Positions 17,658 through 28,103 are shown, numbered from the stretch's first letter. The stretch is DNA of 64,000 nt from Ancylomarina subtilis (GCF_004217115.1 NZ_SHKN01000005.1:50143-114142), one strand, 5' to 3'. Numbers and translations: made by a program. The notes: generated by a model from the letters alone, not told the origin.

Positions 17658-20600
17658 TTAAAAACCAAGCTTTACCGAGAAGGTATATTGCTTAGGAACA
17701 GGCATGGCCACACCGCCAGAGCCCATAAACTCAGGATCTTGTCCATTCAATTTTTTATCAGAATGAATCAGGAACAGGTTCGATCCCTGAAGTTTCAATG
17801 TCGCACTGTTAAATCCAATTCCAGTTAAGAATTTCTTTGGCAGACTGTAAGCCAGCGAAATCTCTTTCATTCTTACAAATGAACCATCAGCTACACGTGC
17901 TGTAGATAAGTTATATGCATTATAAGCCTTGGTATAGTTTACATTATACTGACGCTGCGATAATATAGCAGGAATATCAGTGATTTCCTCATCCCCCTTT
18001 AGCATCCAACGATCGTAAAACTCCTTAGGCATCGCATCTAGATCGGAATATTTCGCCTTAAACTGTGGACGTAATCTCACCTTATTACCAAACTGGTAGG
18101 TCATAAATACATTCAATTTCCAATTCTTATAGGTGAAATTATTACCGAAACCACCTGTAACCTTTGGATCAATAGAACCTTCATACTTCAGATGATCAAT
18201 GTCATTTGACTGAAAATCCAAATCAGAAACAGTAGTTTCCCCATTTTCATTGATGAAAGTAGGTAAACCTTCCTCGTTTAATCCTTCGTATTGAATCGAA
18301 AACAAACTTCTCACAGAATATCCCTCCAATGGTCCTCCAACATCTTTAACCAGATTGTAAATATTTTGGAAAGATTTCAACTTAGTAATCTCATTCTTAT
18401 TGTAAGCGAAAGTGATATTGGTATTCCATTTAAAATCATCAGATTTCACATTATGAGTGGTTAGCGTAAACTCAACACCTTTCGATTCCATATCAGCATA
18501 GTTGGCAAATTTCCAAAATTCACCTCCAATACCCGAAGTTTTGATATAAGCAATCAAATCGAATCCTTTACGTTGATAAGCATCTACACTCAAGTTGATT
18601 CTATTGCGGAATAAACCTAAATCCATCCCCACATTGGTTTCATACTGCTTTTCCCATGTTAACTCCGAATTCTCCAAACCATCGATATACATTCTCGATT
18701 CCTGTTCTGAAATATAAGGGCGGTCGGTCACATCATTCTTTAATACCAATGTTGAGTTATTAGCTGCCCCCATACTTGCAGTCAATCCATAAGTCGCTCT
18801 TAATGACAAATGAGAAATAACTTCAGAATCTCTTAAGAAATCTTCATCATGCGCATTCCAGGATCCACTCACGTTCCAGGTAGGTAACCAACGTGCAGAG
18901 TTTGATTGTCCCAATTGATTTGAACCATCGTAACGAAAAGTTCCGTTAACCGTGTATTTTCCGGCATAAGAATAACTACCGGTAGCAAAAAATGCAGCGA
19001 AACGATCACGATACTGTTGCATACCATAATAAGAAACCCCATTCTGTAATTGATGTCTCACAAAATTTGGATCGATATAAGGTATACCCCCTCTTTCCCA
19101 CTGGTAGCCAACACCATCAAAAGAACTATTTTGTCGGTTAGAAGATTTAACTTCCATACCACCCATAACATTCACAATATGGGTTTCTTCAAATATCTTA
19201 TTCCAATTTGCAGTTCCTCTAAAATAATAGTTTAGCAAGCTATTGTCGCTTCTATTGTAAAAACCTCCCTTTGGCAAAACAACCTGAGGTAATGAGTTTG
19301 GAACCTCATTATCTTTAAATAGGAACTTATTGTTCTTAGCGATTTCGTAAGTATCAGCGGCTCTATATGCTGATGCCATATTGGAGTTCTCCAAAATTTT
19401 ATGTTCCTGAGTCGATTTCACATATCTTATTGAACCCACAAAGTTTAGATCCAACCCCTTAGATAATTCATAATCGATATTAGCCTGCAATTTCAAATCC
19501 AACATATCAATATCCAGATAATTGTTCTTCATCTCGTTAATGATATTGAAATCGGCATAATTCATTCGGTAGAATTCCAAATTTCCATTATCATCATAAG
19601 GGCGCAAAACTCTACTGGTATTCAATGCATAAGAGAATGGATTGATATCAAAATCACGACTATACTGACCATTTATAGGATCTTCTACACGACTCACCGT
19701 CCCAGGAGCCTTTTGCTGACGAAACGAACCAGCTGTAATAAAACCAACCTTCAGTTTATCATTCAATTTTACAGATGCATTTGCATTTACTGTATAACGG
19801 TCTACCTTATCGGCAATAGACCATCCTTTATCTCCGTAATAGCTTGTCGAGAAATAAAAATTAGACTGTTCATTTCCTCCAGTTAAACTAACAGAATGGT
19901 TTTGTGTAATGTTATTTGTAAACAACTCATCAAACCAATCGGTATTGGTCATTTCGTATTTCTGCAAAAATTTAGCTCTGGCTTCAGGGGTATTTTGTAA
20001 ACCAAAACCAGTTTCAGGATCGTAAGTATTAATCAAATCATACATCTTCTTATAAATACCACCATTTTTTTGACGAGATATTTCAGCATGATTCAACCAG
20101 CCTTTAGCCTCAAGCTCTCTATAAACAGACATCTGTTCACGAGAATTCATGATATTATAATTAGAGTAAGAAGGTTTCATTCTCATGGTATATTCACCCG
20201 AATATGAAACTGAAGTTGAACCTTTTTTTCCACGCTTAGTAGTAATTACAATCACACCATTCATAGCTCTTGCACCATAAAGAGCGGTTGCCGAAGCATC
20301 TTTCAAAATCTGAAAGTTTTCAATATCATCAGAGTTCAAACCAGCAACTGCTGAACTGATCAGAGTAGAAGCATCACCTGATGACAAATCATCTGGTGAA
20401 ATATCGACCACATCCTCAAGAACAACACCATCAACTACCCACAAAGGTTTTTGATCACCATAAATAGAAGAAGCACCACGCACACGAATTTTAGGTGCAG
20501 CACCAAAGGTACCGGATACAGTCTGAACGGATACACCAGCCGCCTTACCTTCAAGCATTTGCCCCACATCAGTAATACCTGCTACTTTTGCCTCTTCAGC

Positions 20601-21320
20601 CTTCACTGTGGTAGCTGAACCGGTAAACAATCGACGATCCGTTTTTCTGAAACCATCAGAAACAACAACAACCTCAGAAAGTTGTTCTGCATCAGACAAT
20701 AATGTCACCTTCAATTCTTTTTGATCCTTCACCAAAATCTCCTGAGATTTCATTCCAATAAAAGAAAATACCAAAACGGCTTTCCCGTTAACAGGAATCT
20801 CAATTGTAAACTTCCCATCAAAATCAGTAGAAACACCATTAGTTGTTCCTTTCTCCAAAACAGAAACACCAGGCAATGAAATCCCCTGGTCATCAAGCAC
20901 AACACCAGAAATTTTCTGTTTATTCTGCTGTTGCGTTTTAGCAGATGAATCAACTGGTTTAAAAGCCTTTCGTAAGGTAACAGCCTTACTTTTAAACTCA
21001 TACTCCAAATCACTATCTTTTAAGCAGCGATTCAAAACAGACTTCACTGTTTCTTCCTTAGCATCTACACTAAGTCCATTAACATCTTTAACATCAGAAG
21101 AACTGTATAGAAAAACCAGACCAGTCTGTTCATGGATCTCCCACAACACCTGTTCCAGCTCTACACCTTCCATGTTCAATGTCACTTTTGAATCCTGAGC
21201 CAGCGTCGTAGCCGAAGCACTTATCACACTGACAAACAGGAAAATTGCGAGCATTTTCATAACTAGTAATAGTTTAAACAGCCTCCGGGATCGAAAGCCA
21301 TTATTCAAACATTTTTTCAT
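17658..21320 (-). CDS. SusC/RagA family TonB-dependent transporter with N-terminal STN domain
   Basis: 1220 residues. There is a signal peptide (about 15-41), an STN signalling domain (about 45-115, VTLNMEGVELEQVLWEIHEQTG) and a carboxypeptidase-regulatory-like domain (about 136-208, KISGVVLDDQGISLPGVSVLEKGT). A plug (about 230-370) with the SusC signature segments VRVRGASSIYG-like and LKDASATALYGARAMNGVIVITTKRG precedes the 22-strand barrel that ends in YTFSVKLGF. The STN domain contacts the FecR protein encoded just upstream, so the transporter reports substrate to the ECF sigma factor. It is energised by TonB/ExbBD. Confidence 0.95.
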   Translation of the reverse strand: MKKCLNNGFRSRRLFKLLLVMKMLAIFLFVSVISASATTLAQDSKVTLNMEGVELEQVLWEIHEQTGLVFLYSSSDVKDVNGLSVDAKEETVKSVLNRCLKDSDLEYEFKSKAVTLRKAFKPVDSSAKTQQQNKQKISGVVLDDQGISLPGVSVLEKGTTNGVSTDFDGKFTIEIPVNGKAVLVFSFIGMKSQEILVKDQKELKVTLLSDAEQLSEVVVVSDGFRKTDRRLFTGSATTVKAEEAKVAGITDVGQMLEGKAAGVSVQTVSGTFGAAPKIRVRGASSIYGDQKPLWVVDGVVLEDVVDISPDDLSSGDASTLISSAVAGLNSDDIENFQILKDASATALYGARAMNGVIVITTKRGKKGSTSVSYSGEYTMRMKPSYSNYNIMNSREQMSVYRELEAKGWLNHAEISRQKNGGIYKKMYDLINTYDPETGFGLQNTPEARAKFLQKYEMTNTDWFDELFTNNITQNHSVSLTGGNEQSNFYFSTSYYGDKGWSIADKVDRYTVNANASVKLNDKLKVGFITAGSFRQQKAPGTVSRVEDPINGQYSRDFDINPFSYALNTSRVLRPYDDNGNLEFYRMNYADFNIINEMKNNYLDIDMLDLKLQANIDYELSKGLDLNFVGSIRYVKSTQEHKILENSNMASAYRAADTYEIAKNNKFLFKDNEVPNSLPQVVLPKGGFYNRSDNSLLNYYFRGTANWNKIFEETHIVNVMGGMEVKSSNRQNSSFDGVGYQWERGGIPYIDPNFVRHQLQNGVSYYGMQQYRDRFAAFFATGSYSYAGKYTVNGTFRYDGSNQLGQSNSARWLPTWNVSGSWNAHDEDFLRDSEVISHLSLRATYGLTASMGAANNSTLVLKNDVTDRPYISEQESRMYIDGLENSELTWEKQYETNVGMDLGLFRNRINLSVDAYQRKGFDLIAYIKTSGIGGEFWKFANYADMESKGVEFTLTTHNVKSDDFKWNTNITFAYNKNEITKLKSFQNIYNLVKDVGGPLEGYSVRSLFSIQYEGLNEEGLPTFINENGETTVSDLDFQSNDIDHLKYEGSIDPKVTGGFGNNFTYKNWKLNVFMTYQFGNKVRLRPQFKAKYSDLDAMPKEFYDRWMLKGDEEITDIPAILSQRQYNVNYTKAYNAYNLSTARVADGSFVRMKEISLAYSLPKKFLTGIGFNSATLKLQGSNLFLIHSDKKLNGQDPEFMGSGGVAMPVPKQYTFSVKLGF

Positions 21321-21380
21321 AACTTTGTAAAGATTTAGGTTACACTTAAATTCTATTTCTGTTACAGCAGAAATTCTGAG

Positions 21381-21410
21381 AAACAGGAAATGTTACAGCA
21401 TTTCCTGTTT
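21381..21410 (-). terminator. Hairpin between fecR-like and susC-like genes
   Basis: AAACAGGAAATG (21381-21392) and CATTTCCTGTTT (21399-21410) form a perfect twelve-base stem with loop TTACAG, starting at the fecR stop codon. The minus strand follows it with only TTTC, so it is either a weak terminator/attenuator or a stabilising 3' end. It would uncouple the level of the anti-sigma from the transporter. Confidence 0.5.
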
Positions 21411-22597
21411 TATTTTTCACCAATTACAATGGTTTGACCATTAATTTCAACATCTACTTTACGAGTCAGCTCAAACATCTCCATAATAGAACCGATCTCA
21501 CTATTCCGATTAAAATGACCTCCAAAGCGGTAATCTTTAACCGATGAATTCTTATAAAACACCTTCAAATCATACCATCTGGACAGCTCAGTCATAATAT
21601 CCTCAATTCTTTGATCCTTAAACAAGAAAACGCCCTGTCTCCAGGATGTATACAAATCAACATTTACTTCTTGCTTCATAATATCTCCGGATGCCTCATT
21701 AACAACTGCTTGCTGACCTGGTTCCAACATCATTGTTTTAGCCTTAAAACCTGAAGAACGAACTTTTACACTTCCTTCCACTAAAGTGGTCACGACATTC
21801 TCATCCTCTTTATAGGCCTTCACATTAAATGAAGTCCCAAGAACTTCAACCTTTGTGCCCAGAACATCAACAATAAAAGGATGTTTGGCATCCTTACTCA
21901 CCTCAAAATAAGCCTCTCCGGTCAACTTCACATTTCTTGTTTTCCCAATAAATTGAATTGGAAACTTCAAAGAACTCATAGCATTTAAATGCACCTTAGT
22001 CCCATCGGCAAGTACCAACTCATACTCACTCCCCTTGGGTATCCTAACAGTATTGTATAATAAAGCTCTCTTATCATTTCCTGCCTGATATTTTAAACTT
22101 CCCTCCCCTTTCTCAATTTGGGTTCCATCCTTCTCTTTTAGGGCAGAGACTTTATAATCATCAAGATTTACGTTCCGTCCATCCGCTAAAGTAAGCTGAG
22201 CTTTAAGTGCTTGCGGCTCATTCCTCACAAACTTATCTTGCTGCTGCTGAGACAGGTTAATTAAATCGTTGTATAAATAATAACCAATTCCTGCAAAAAA
22301 TAAGGGAATGCATATCACTGCAGCATAACGAAAAATCGCTTGAAACGCTTGCCTCGTTTTATTAGGGCTCAAAGCTTTTTCAAATCTTTCCCATCCTTCA
22401 CCCACATTCACCTGATGAAAATCTTCATCCCAATTAAGAAACTCTTCTTGTTTGCAAATTTTCTCGTAAGCAACCTGATTCTCTTCATTGTTGTTAATCC
22501 AGGTATCCAGTTCCTGTCTCTCAGATTCATCTAAACCAAAATTTATTTCTTTGGCAATCAGCTGAGATATTCTTATATGATGGTCAATTCTATTCAC
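21410..22597 (-). CDS. FecR family anti-sigma/sigma regulator
   Basis: 395 residues. The N-terminal cytoplasmic domain (about 1-90, HIRISQLIAKEINFGLDESERQELDTW) binds the sigma factor. One transmembrane helix (about 92-110, YAAVICIPLFFAGIGYYLY) crosses the inner membrane. A periplasmic FecR domain has VRIPKGSEYELVLADGTKVHLNAMS and LTGEAYFEV. A C-terminal DUF4974-like domain (DIMTELSRWYDLKVFY) contacts the STN domain of the SusC protein. It sits between the sigma factor gene and susC, the classic trans-envelope arrangement. Length and domain order are normal. Confidence 0.93.
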   Translation of the reverse strand: MNRIDHHIRISQLIAKEINFGLDESERQELDTWINNNEENQVAYEKICKQEEFLNWDEDFHQVNVGEGWERFEKALSPNKTRQAFQAIFRYAAVICIPLFFAGIGYYLYNDLINLSQQQQDKFVRNEPQALKAQLTLADGRNVNLDDYKVSALKEKDGTQIEKGEGSLKYQAGNDKRALLYNTVRIPKGSEYELVLADGTKVHLNAMSSLKFPIQFIGKTRNVKLTGEAYFEVSKDAKHPFIVDVLGTKVEVLGTSFNVKAYKEDENVVTTLVEGSVKVRSSGFKAKTMMLEPGQQAVVNEASGDIMKQEVNVDLYTSWRQGVFLFKDQRIEDIMTELSRWYDLKVFYKNSSVKDYRFGGHFNRNSEIGSIMEMFELTRKVDVEINGQTIVIGEK

Positions 22598-22784
22598 TCG
22601 AAAAATTTATATGATTAAAGTTGGACTTTTGTTCTCCACACGAACCCTTCACTCCAAACATTATATGACTATAACAACTCAGAAATAAAAGAGGGTGGGA
22701 GGCAGTTTATTTTTTTCAAAAAAAAAATCAGAGTCCGGATGGCCCCTGACATCAATCTGTGATTTGAATATAAAACAAGAGTTT

Positions 22785-23303
22785 TTACATAAAAAACCCA
22801 ATCAACATAATTAGAAAAACAACACTATCCTTCAGTTGTAAACGAAGCAAACGATAGGCATTCGCTTTTACGGACTTGACGGTATTTATAGATACATTTA
22901 AACGAAGAGCGATCTCCGGATTCTTAAGTCCCTTCATACTCATCTGAACGACTCTTTTTCCTTGAGAAGGTAAAACCTCAATGGCCTTATGAATCTCGTA
23001 ATAGGTTTCCTGCTCAAGAATGTTATCTCTAAAGAATAACTCTTTTTCCATAGCCTGAACGGCAAAATCTAATACAACTTTAGAATGTTTAATATGATTT
23101 AAGCAACTATTACGGGTAACCATATACAAATATCCTTTCATAGCATTTTCATTATCAAATGCCTCCTTGCCCTTCCATAATTTAATAAAAGCCTCCTGAG
23201 CCATATCTGCTGCCACATCACCACTTTTCACATACTTTCGGGCAAACAAACACAAGCTGGAATAGAAGCTTTCAAAAAATACTTTAAATTCTTTCCTGTT
23301 CAC
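22785..23303 (-). CDS. ECF RNA polymerase sigma factor
   Basis: 172 residues with sigma-70 region 2 (ADMAQEAFIKLWKGKEAF near 32-50, then YLYMVTRNSCLNHIKHSK) and region 4 (LPSQGKRVVQMSMKGLKNPEIALRLNVSINTVKSVKANAYRLLR, about 113-156). It should transcribe the susC-susD-metallohydrolase-DUF4302 genes when the transporter signals through FecR. The last 13 residues are unusually hydrophobic (VVFLIMLIGFFM) and could touch the membrane or FecR. It starts the cluster, 187 bp before fecR on the same strand. Confidence 0.93.
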   Translation of the reverse strand: MNRKEFKVFFESFYSSLCLFARKYVKSGDVAADMAQEAFIKLWKGKEAFDNENAMKGYLYMVTRNSCLNHIKHSKVVLDFAVQAMEKELFFRDNILEQETYYEIHKAIEVLPSQGKRVVQMSMKGLKNPEIALRLNVSINTVKSVKANAYRLLRLQLKDSVVFLIMLIGFFM

Positions 23304-23870
23304 TTTGGCTATAGTTTTGGGTTAACAAATTTCAAGCGTACTTAGAGAGAATTAGGGACTCCCCAAATACAGTGCATAAAACTATCAACATCAAAGACTA
23401 AAGCCTATTTTGAAACCTAGACAACAGGGGTCGCAAGCTCTAAATTCACATGGACAAAAGGGGTCGCAGATCAAAAGAGTAGGATTTTTGGGGCTCTCAG
23501 CCCCTGGGTAGAGTTAAGACAGAACATGATTCCCGAACACAAATTCAAAACCAATAACTAGCTGGTTATCGCTTTTAATACGACTTAATGAAGATGAATA
23601 AGAAAAAATAATTCAAACATGAATTGTTCTAATTCCGAATGCCAATTCAGAATATCATTCTTATATACACCATAACAACTTCGAGTCAGAGCTGGATTTT
23701 ACAGGGCTTGTTCCAGACATGATCCGGACTTGTACCAATATTAATATAGTATTAAAACTGATTTTGATTTATCTATTAATATGCGATAAAAATATTCGTC
23801 ATGTATGGTATAATGCAATATAGTTCCGAAGAAAGGGAAAGATATAACCTCATCCTTCAGAAACCGCTTA
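23304..23870. other. 567-bp gap between the sigma factor and TPR-HTH genes
   Basis: No supported reading frame. AGGGGTCGCA occurs twice (near 23426 and 23459). GGGGCT-CTC-AGCCCC near 23490 makes a six-base hairpin with no T run on either strand. The promoter of the sigma factor gene should lie at the left end. Confidence 0.4.
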
Positions 23871-25733
23871 TTAAAAATTACTCAGAAATTCAAAAAGATT
23901 ATCAGAGGACTCTAAGCCCAATTTTTTTCTTAATCGATAACGACGTTTTTCAATCGCATTTACTGAAAGATTTAAAATCCTTGCGATTTCCTTAGCATCT
24001 AGATTTAATCTTAAATAAGCACAAAACCTTAAATCATTAGTATTTAAATCAGTATATTTCTCAATTAATCTCTTAAAGAAACCTTGATGAACTTCCTCGA
24101 AATGCATTTTAAATATATCCCAATCCTGATCCAGATTAATATTACTCTCTATCTCCTGAATCAGTCTCTTTAGAGAAGCTTGTATGTCATTTTTGTCGGA
24201 TGCAAGAACAGCTTCAACCGATTTTTTAAGACTATCAAGCGTTTCGTTTTTACTGACAACATGCAAAGCATTCGCAGCCAACTCGCGTTCTTTATGCTTT
24301 AAATCTTCTCGAAATTTCAATTGCTTAAGACGATTGATCTCCTCCTTAGCCAAAATTTCTTCTTGCAACCTCAAATTCTCAAGATCTTTCTCCCTTTTTT
24401 CTGAATCCATTTTCTCTAAAGCAAGTTTGTCCATTAAACTAACCTGTTCAAGCAATAAATTTTTCCTCTTAAGATTGAGTTGCTTTAAATGCAGAACCCT
24501 CAGAATTAAAAAAGATATAATCAACAAACCAACAATAAGAATAATCTGATTTCTTTTCTGAATTCTCATTTTTAATTGTAACAACTCAATTTCTTCCTCT
24601 TTCTTCTCCGTTTCGTATTTTATCTGAAGTTCATTGATTTGCTTTTGAGTCCGTTCGTTGTAGATTTCATCTCTGTAGGCCATAAACTGCTTCGTTTTTT
24701 CCAGCGCCTTCTGATAATTTCCCTGTAGAGTATAAACCTTGGCTATTCCTGCATAACAATCTTTAATACTCGCCTTATTTAAATCCTCCAAAGCAATTTT
24801 CAGTGCTTTTTCAAAGAAGGCCAAGGCCTTTTCCAATTTATTTTCATTTGCCCAATACTCCCCTATATTGATGGACGAAGATATGATTCCACTCTCGTAA
24901 TTGTTTTCTTCAGAAATCTCAAGTGCTCGCTGGTAGTCAGCTAGAGCTTCATTTTTTTTATTCAATTTAAGGTAAATAACACCTCTATTATTCAAGGTCG
25001 ACGTAAGCATCAGGTTATTACCAGACTCTGTGAAAATGGGAATTGCCCTATCCAGATACTGAAACCCTTTTTCATACTCTCCAATCTCGTCATAAATGTT
25101 GGCGATATTTACAGAGGTTAGCGCAAAGTGAAAAAAATCTTTCTCTTTTTCATAGATCTCCAGGAGCTTATTAAATAATTCCAAAGCTTTATCATGATCT
25201 TTATAAATAGAATAGATAATGGCAATATTGTTCTTCAATCCTTTCACCCGGTTCTTATAATCAATTTCTTCAGCCTTCTTCAGAGCTTTGAAATAAAAAG
25301 TCTGTGCATCTTCGTAGTTACTCATTTTAAAATAGGTGATTCCAATTTCATTCCAGGAATCAACCAAACCTCTCCCATCATTTTCACTCTCAGCAATGCC
25401 GGCAGCCTCTTTAAAATGTTGCAAACCTTCAAAATAGTTACCTAGATTGGAATCCTCTCTACCTAGAAAAATCAACGCTTTAACCTGAGATTGAGGACGA
25501 CTTAGCTTTTGTGATAGCCTTAGAGCTTCCTCTGCATAAGCAATGCACTTCTCAGAATCCTTTTCAACCAGTTCCTGACAAATTTTTAATAAGAGTTCGA
25601 GCTTCTGATCATCATCAACAATGGCTAACCGATTTTCCAGGCTATCGACTTTCCCTTCATCAATAAAAGTCACATTTCCTGAATAAGAATATACAGATGA
25701 AAAAACAAGTAGAAAGGTCAGTAGAATTCTCAT
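23871..25733 (-). CDS. TPR-repeat membrane regulator with C-terminal LuxR-like helix-turn-helix
   Basis: 620 residues. A signal peptide (1-19) is followed by about eight TPR units (about 35-370, for example GLVDSWNEIGITYFKMSNYEDAQTFYFKALKKAEE). One transmembrane helix (about 392-412, IILIVGLLIISFLILRVL) precedes a long charged coiled coil (about 415-485). A C-terminal helix-turn-helix (LRFCAYLRLNLDAKEIARILNLSVNAIEKRRYRLRKKLGL) ends the protein. The topology puts the TPRs in the periplasm and the DNA-binding part in the cytoplasm, a one-component transmembrane regulator common in Bacteroidota. It is divergent from the TonB receptor operon at 25944, whose control it may share. Target unknown. 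Confidence 0.85.
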   Translation of the reverse strand: MRILLTFLLVFSSVYSYSGNVTFIDEGKVDSLENRLAIVDDDQKLELLLKICQELVEKDSEKCIAYAEEALRLSQKLSRPQSQVKALIFLGREDSNLGNYFEGLQHFKEAAGIAESENDGRGLVDSWNEIGITYFKMSNYEDAQTFYFKALKKAEEIDYKNRVKGLKNNIAIIYSIYKDHDKALELFNKLLEIYEKEKDFFHFALTSVNIANIYDEIGEYEKGFQYLDRAIPIFTESGNNLMLTSTLNNRGVIYLKLNKKNEALADYQRALEISEENNYESGIISSSINIGEYWANENKLEKALAFFEKALKIALEDLNKASIKDCYAGIAKVYTLQGNYQKALEKTKQFMAYRDEIYNERTQKQINELQIKYETEKKEEEIELLQLKMRIQKRNQIILIVGLLIISFLILRVLHLKQLNLKRKNLLLEQVSLMDKLALEKMDSEKREKDLENLRLQEEILAKEEINRLKQLKFREDLKHKERELAANALHVVSKNETLDSLKKSVEAVLASDKNDIQASLKRLIQEIESNINLDQDWDIFKMHFEEVHQGFFKRLIEKYTDLNTNDLRFCAYLRLNLDAKEIARILNLSVNAIEKRRYRLRKKLGLESSDNLFEFLSNF

Positions 25734-25757
25734 GGGGATTAAGATTTAAGAATATCC

Positions 25758-25765
25758 CAAATATA
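25758..25765 (-). promoter_or_regulatory. Possible -7 element for the TPR-HTH gene
   Basis: The minus strand reads TATATTTG, an exact TAnnTTTG match, 25 bp before the ATG. No clear TTTG is present at the -33 distance, so only the -7 box supports this. Confidence 0.4.
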
Positions 25766-25943
25766 GAACTTTAATTCACTTATTAAAAAAAGGAGATCGA
25801 TCAGAAAAGAATATGACTTAAATGGGAATACCTGATTTTAACATTACAATTCGGTCAGACAATTCAACAACTCAGCAATTATTCTTTTTTAATCAGGTCT
25901 TCAAAACTCATTTTTGTGATATCAATCATTAAAGTTATATCGC

Positions 25944-28103
25944 ATGTTACAACGATTTTTATTTCTCTTCATTCTACTCTCATCCGAATTATTATCAGCC
26001 CAAATCCATATCAGTGGTAGGGTTTGCGACAAAGAAGGAAATCCAGTTCCCGGAGCCAATGTTTATATCGACAAGACCTACGACGGGGCATCCACCGATA
26101 CCAATGGCGCCTTTAATTTCAAAAGCAATACTTCTGGTGAGCAGACATTGGTGGTGTCCTGTATTGGTTTTATCACGAGTAAGCTGAGCAAGAATGTAAA
26201 AGACATGCAAAATTTACAAATCCGTCTTAAAGAGTCGATAAATACGCTAAATGCAGTTGTGATCACCGCCGGAACCTTCAGTGCTGGCGACAACAGTAAG
26301 CTTACCGCCTTAAAAACTATGGATGTGCTCACCACCGCGGGGGCTGCGGGCAACTACATTGCGGCTTTTAATTCCTTACCCGGCACCAGTACACTTGGCG
26401 AAAGCGGAGAACTCTACATCAGAGGTGGGAACAGCAGAGAATCACAAACCTTCATTGATGGCCTCAAAGTATTTAATCCCTATAGTTCAACAGCTAACAA
26501 CATCCCTTCAAGGGGACGCTACTCTCCAAATTTGTTTAAAGGCATGACCTTTAGTACTGGTGGTTATTCGGCGGAGTACGGACAGGCGCTTTCGGGCATC
26601 CTCCTACTGGATACCGAGGACATTCCGGTTGAAGAAAAAACAGACATCTCAATTATGAGTGTAGGGGCTTCAGTGGGTAAAGTAATTAAAGAGGATAGGG
26701 ATGCCCTAAGTTTGAACACCTCTTATACCAATCTGACACCCTATTACAAATTAAATCCATCACGCTACGAGTGGGAAAAATCGCCGGAGAGCTTGTCCGG
26801 AGAAGCTGTTTATCGCCATCAGTTCGAAAAAGGGCTGTTTAAATTTTACACGGGCTACGGTTATACCAACTATCAGCTTCTACAAAAAAACATCGATTAT
26901 CCTGAAAAAATCAACTACAAAACCCATGAGCTGGACTTATACATCAACAGTACATACAAAGGGACGCTCTCAGAAAAATGGGTATTGACAACGGGTGCGA
27001 GTTTTGCTACAAATGACAATAAGGAAAAAGTCGATGCGAAAAAATTGAAAACAAAAGAAAACAATGGACAATTGAAATTTAAACTCAAATATATTCCCTC
27101 TGAATCCATCAATCTCAGCATGGGTGCTGAGTATTTTTTTACGGCTACCGAAACTCGTATCAGCCTGAAAGATCCTCTTTGGAAGCAAAATGAAAATCTA
27201 AACAATCAACTGGCTGCAGCTTTTAGCGAAAGCAATATCTATTTTTCAAAAAACACGGTGCTCACGGCAGGTGTTCGTGCTGAATTTAACGATTATAACA
27301 ACCAAATTCAGTTAGCGCCCCGTTTATCCATCGCACAAAAAATAAGTCAATACAGTCAAGTATCATTCGCTTGGGGAGAATTTTATCAATTGCCCGAAAA
27401 CTCAACTCTAATAGAACAGAAAAAGCTAAAAGAAGAGAAAAGTCAACAATACCTATTTAATTATCAATACAATAAAAATAGTCGCCTGCTAAGGACAGAG
27501 TTGTATTACAAAAAATATTCGAACCTAATTAAATATGAACAAACAGATAAATACACATCAGCGAATTATAACAATGGTGGTTATGGCTATGCCAAAGGGA
27601 TAGACATTCTATGGAAAGATGACAAAAGCATCAAAAATATGGAATACTGGATTTCCTATTCCTATCTGGACACTGAAAGAAACTACGAGGATTATCCTGA
27701 ACTGGCTGAAATAAACTTCAGCAACAAGCATAACCTTTCGGTAGTAGGCAAATATTGGATATCGGCATTGCGGTCGCAGGTGGGTTTTAGTTACAAATTT
27801 GCCAGTGGCAGAGCCTATAACGATCCGAATGAAACTGAGTTTATGGGCAAAAGAACAAAACACTACAGCAACCTAAGTCTCAATTGGGCCTTTCTAATAT
27901 CCCAACAAACAATATTCTATTGCTCTGCCACAAATGTGCTGGGACAAAATGCCATTTTTAATTACGAGTACAGTCGTGAACCAAACTCAGCCGGACAATT
28001 TGAAAGACAAGCCATAAACCCCAGTACGAAGCACTTCTTTTTTGCAGGCCTGTTTATCACCCTTAGTAAAAACAAAAAGAAGAATCAATTGGAAAATTTA
28101 TAG
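25944..28103 (+). CDS. TonB-dependent receptor with N-terminal carboxypeptidase-regulatory-like domain
   Basis: 719 residues, smaller than SusC proteins and of the ordinary receptor type. After a signal peptide (1-19) comes a carboxypeptidase-regulatory-like domain (about 21-100, IHISGRVCDKEGNPVPGANVYIDKTYDG). A plug (about 110-225) follows, with ELYIRGGNSRESQTFIDGLKVFNPYS and FSTGGYSAEYGQALSGILLLDTED, then the barrel, ending HFFFAGLFITLSK. It imports an unknown ligand. It heads a co-directional set with a TPR protein, a LytS-type kinase and a LytTR regulator. No SusD partner is present. Confidence 0.92.
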   Translation: MLQRFLFLFILLSSELLSAQIHISGRVCDKEGNPVPGANVYIDKTYDGASTDTNGAFNFKSNTSGEQTLVVSCIGFITSKLSKNVKDMQNLQIRLKESINTLNAVVITAGTFSAGDNSKLTALKTMDVLTTAGAAGNYIAAFNSLPGTSTLGESGELYIRGGNSRESQTFIDGLKVFNPYSSTANNIPSRGRYSPNLFKGMTFSTGGYSAEYGQALSGILLLDTEDIPVEEKTDISIMSVGASVGKVIKEDRDALSLNTSYTNLTPYYKLNPSRYEWEKSPESLSGEAVYRHQFEKGLFKFYTGYGYTNYQLLQKNIDYPEKINYKTHELDLYINSTYKGTLSEKWVLTTGASFATNDNKEKVDAKKLKTKENNGQLKFKLKYIPSESINLSMGAEYFFTATETRISLKDPLWKQNENLNNQLAAAFSESNIYFSKNTVLTAGVRAEFNDYNNQIQLAPRLSIAQKISQYSQVSFAWGEFYQLPENSTLIEQKKLKEEKSQQYLFNYQYNKNSRLLRTELYYKKYSNLIKYEQTDKYTSANYNNGGYGYAKGIDILWKDDKSIKNMEYWISYSYLDTERNYEDYPELAEINFSNKHNLSVVGKYWISALRSQVGFSYKFASGRAYNDPNETEFMGKRTKHYSNLSLNWAFLISQQTIFYCSATNVLGQNAIFNYEYSREPNSAGQFERQAINPSTKHFFFAGLFITLSKNKKKNQLENL

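Noticed and set aside
23489..23504. GGGGCT-CTC-AGCCCC hairpin as terminator of a flanking gene
   Set aside because: It has no T run on either strand and lies far from both gene ends.
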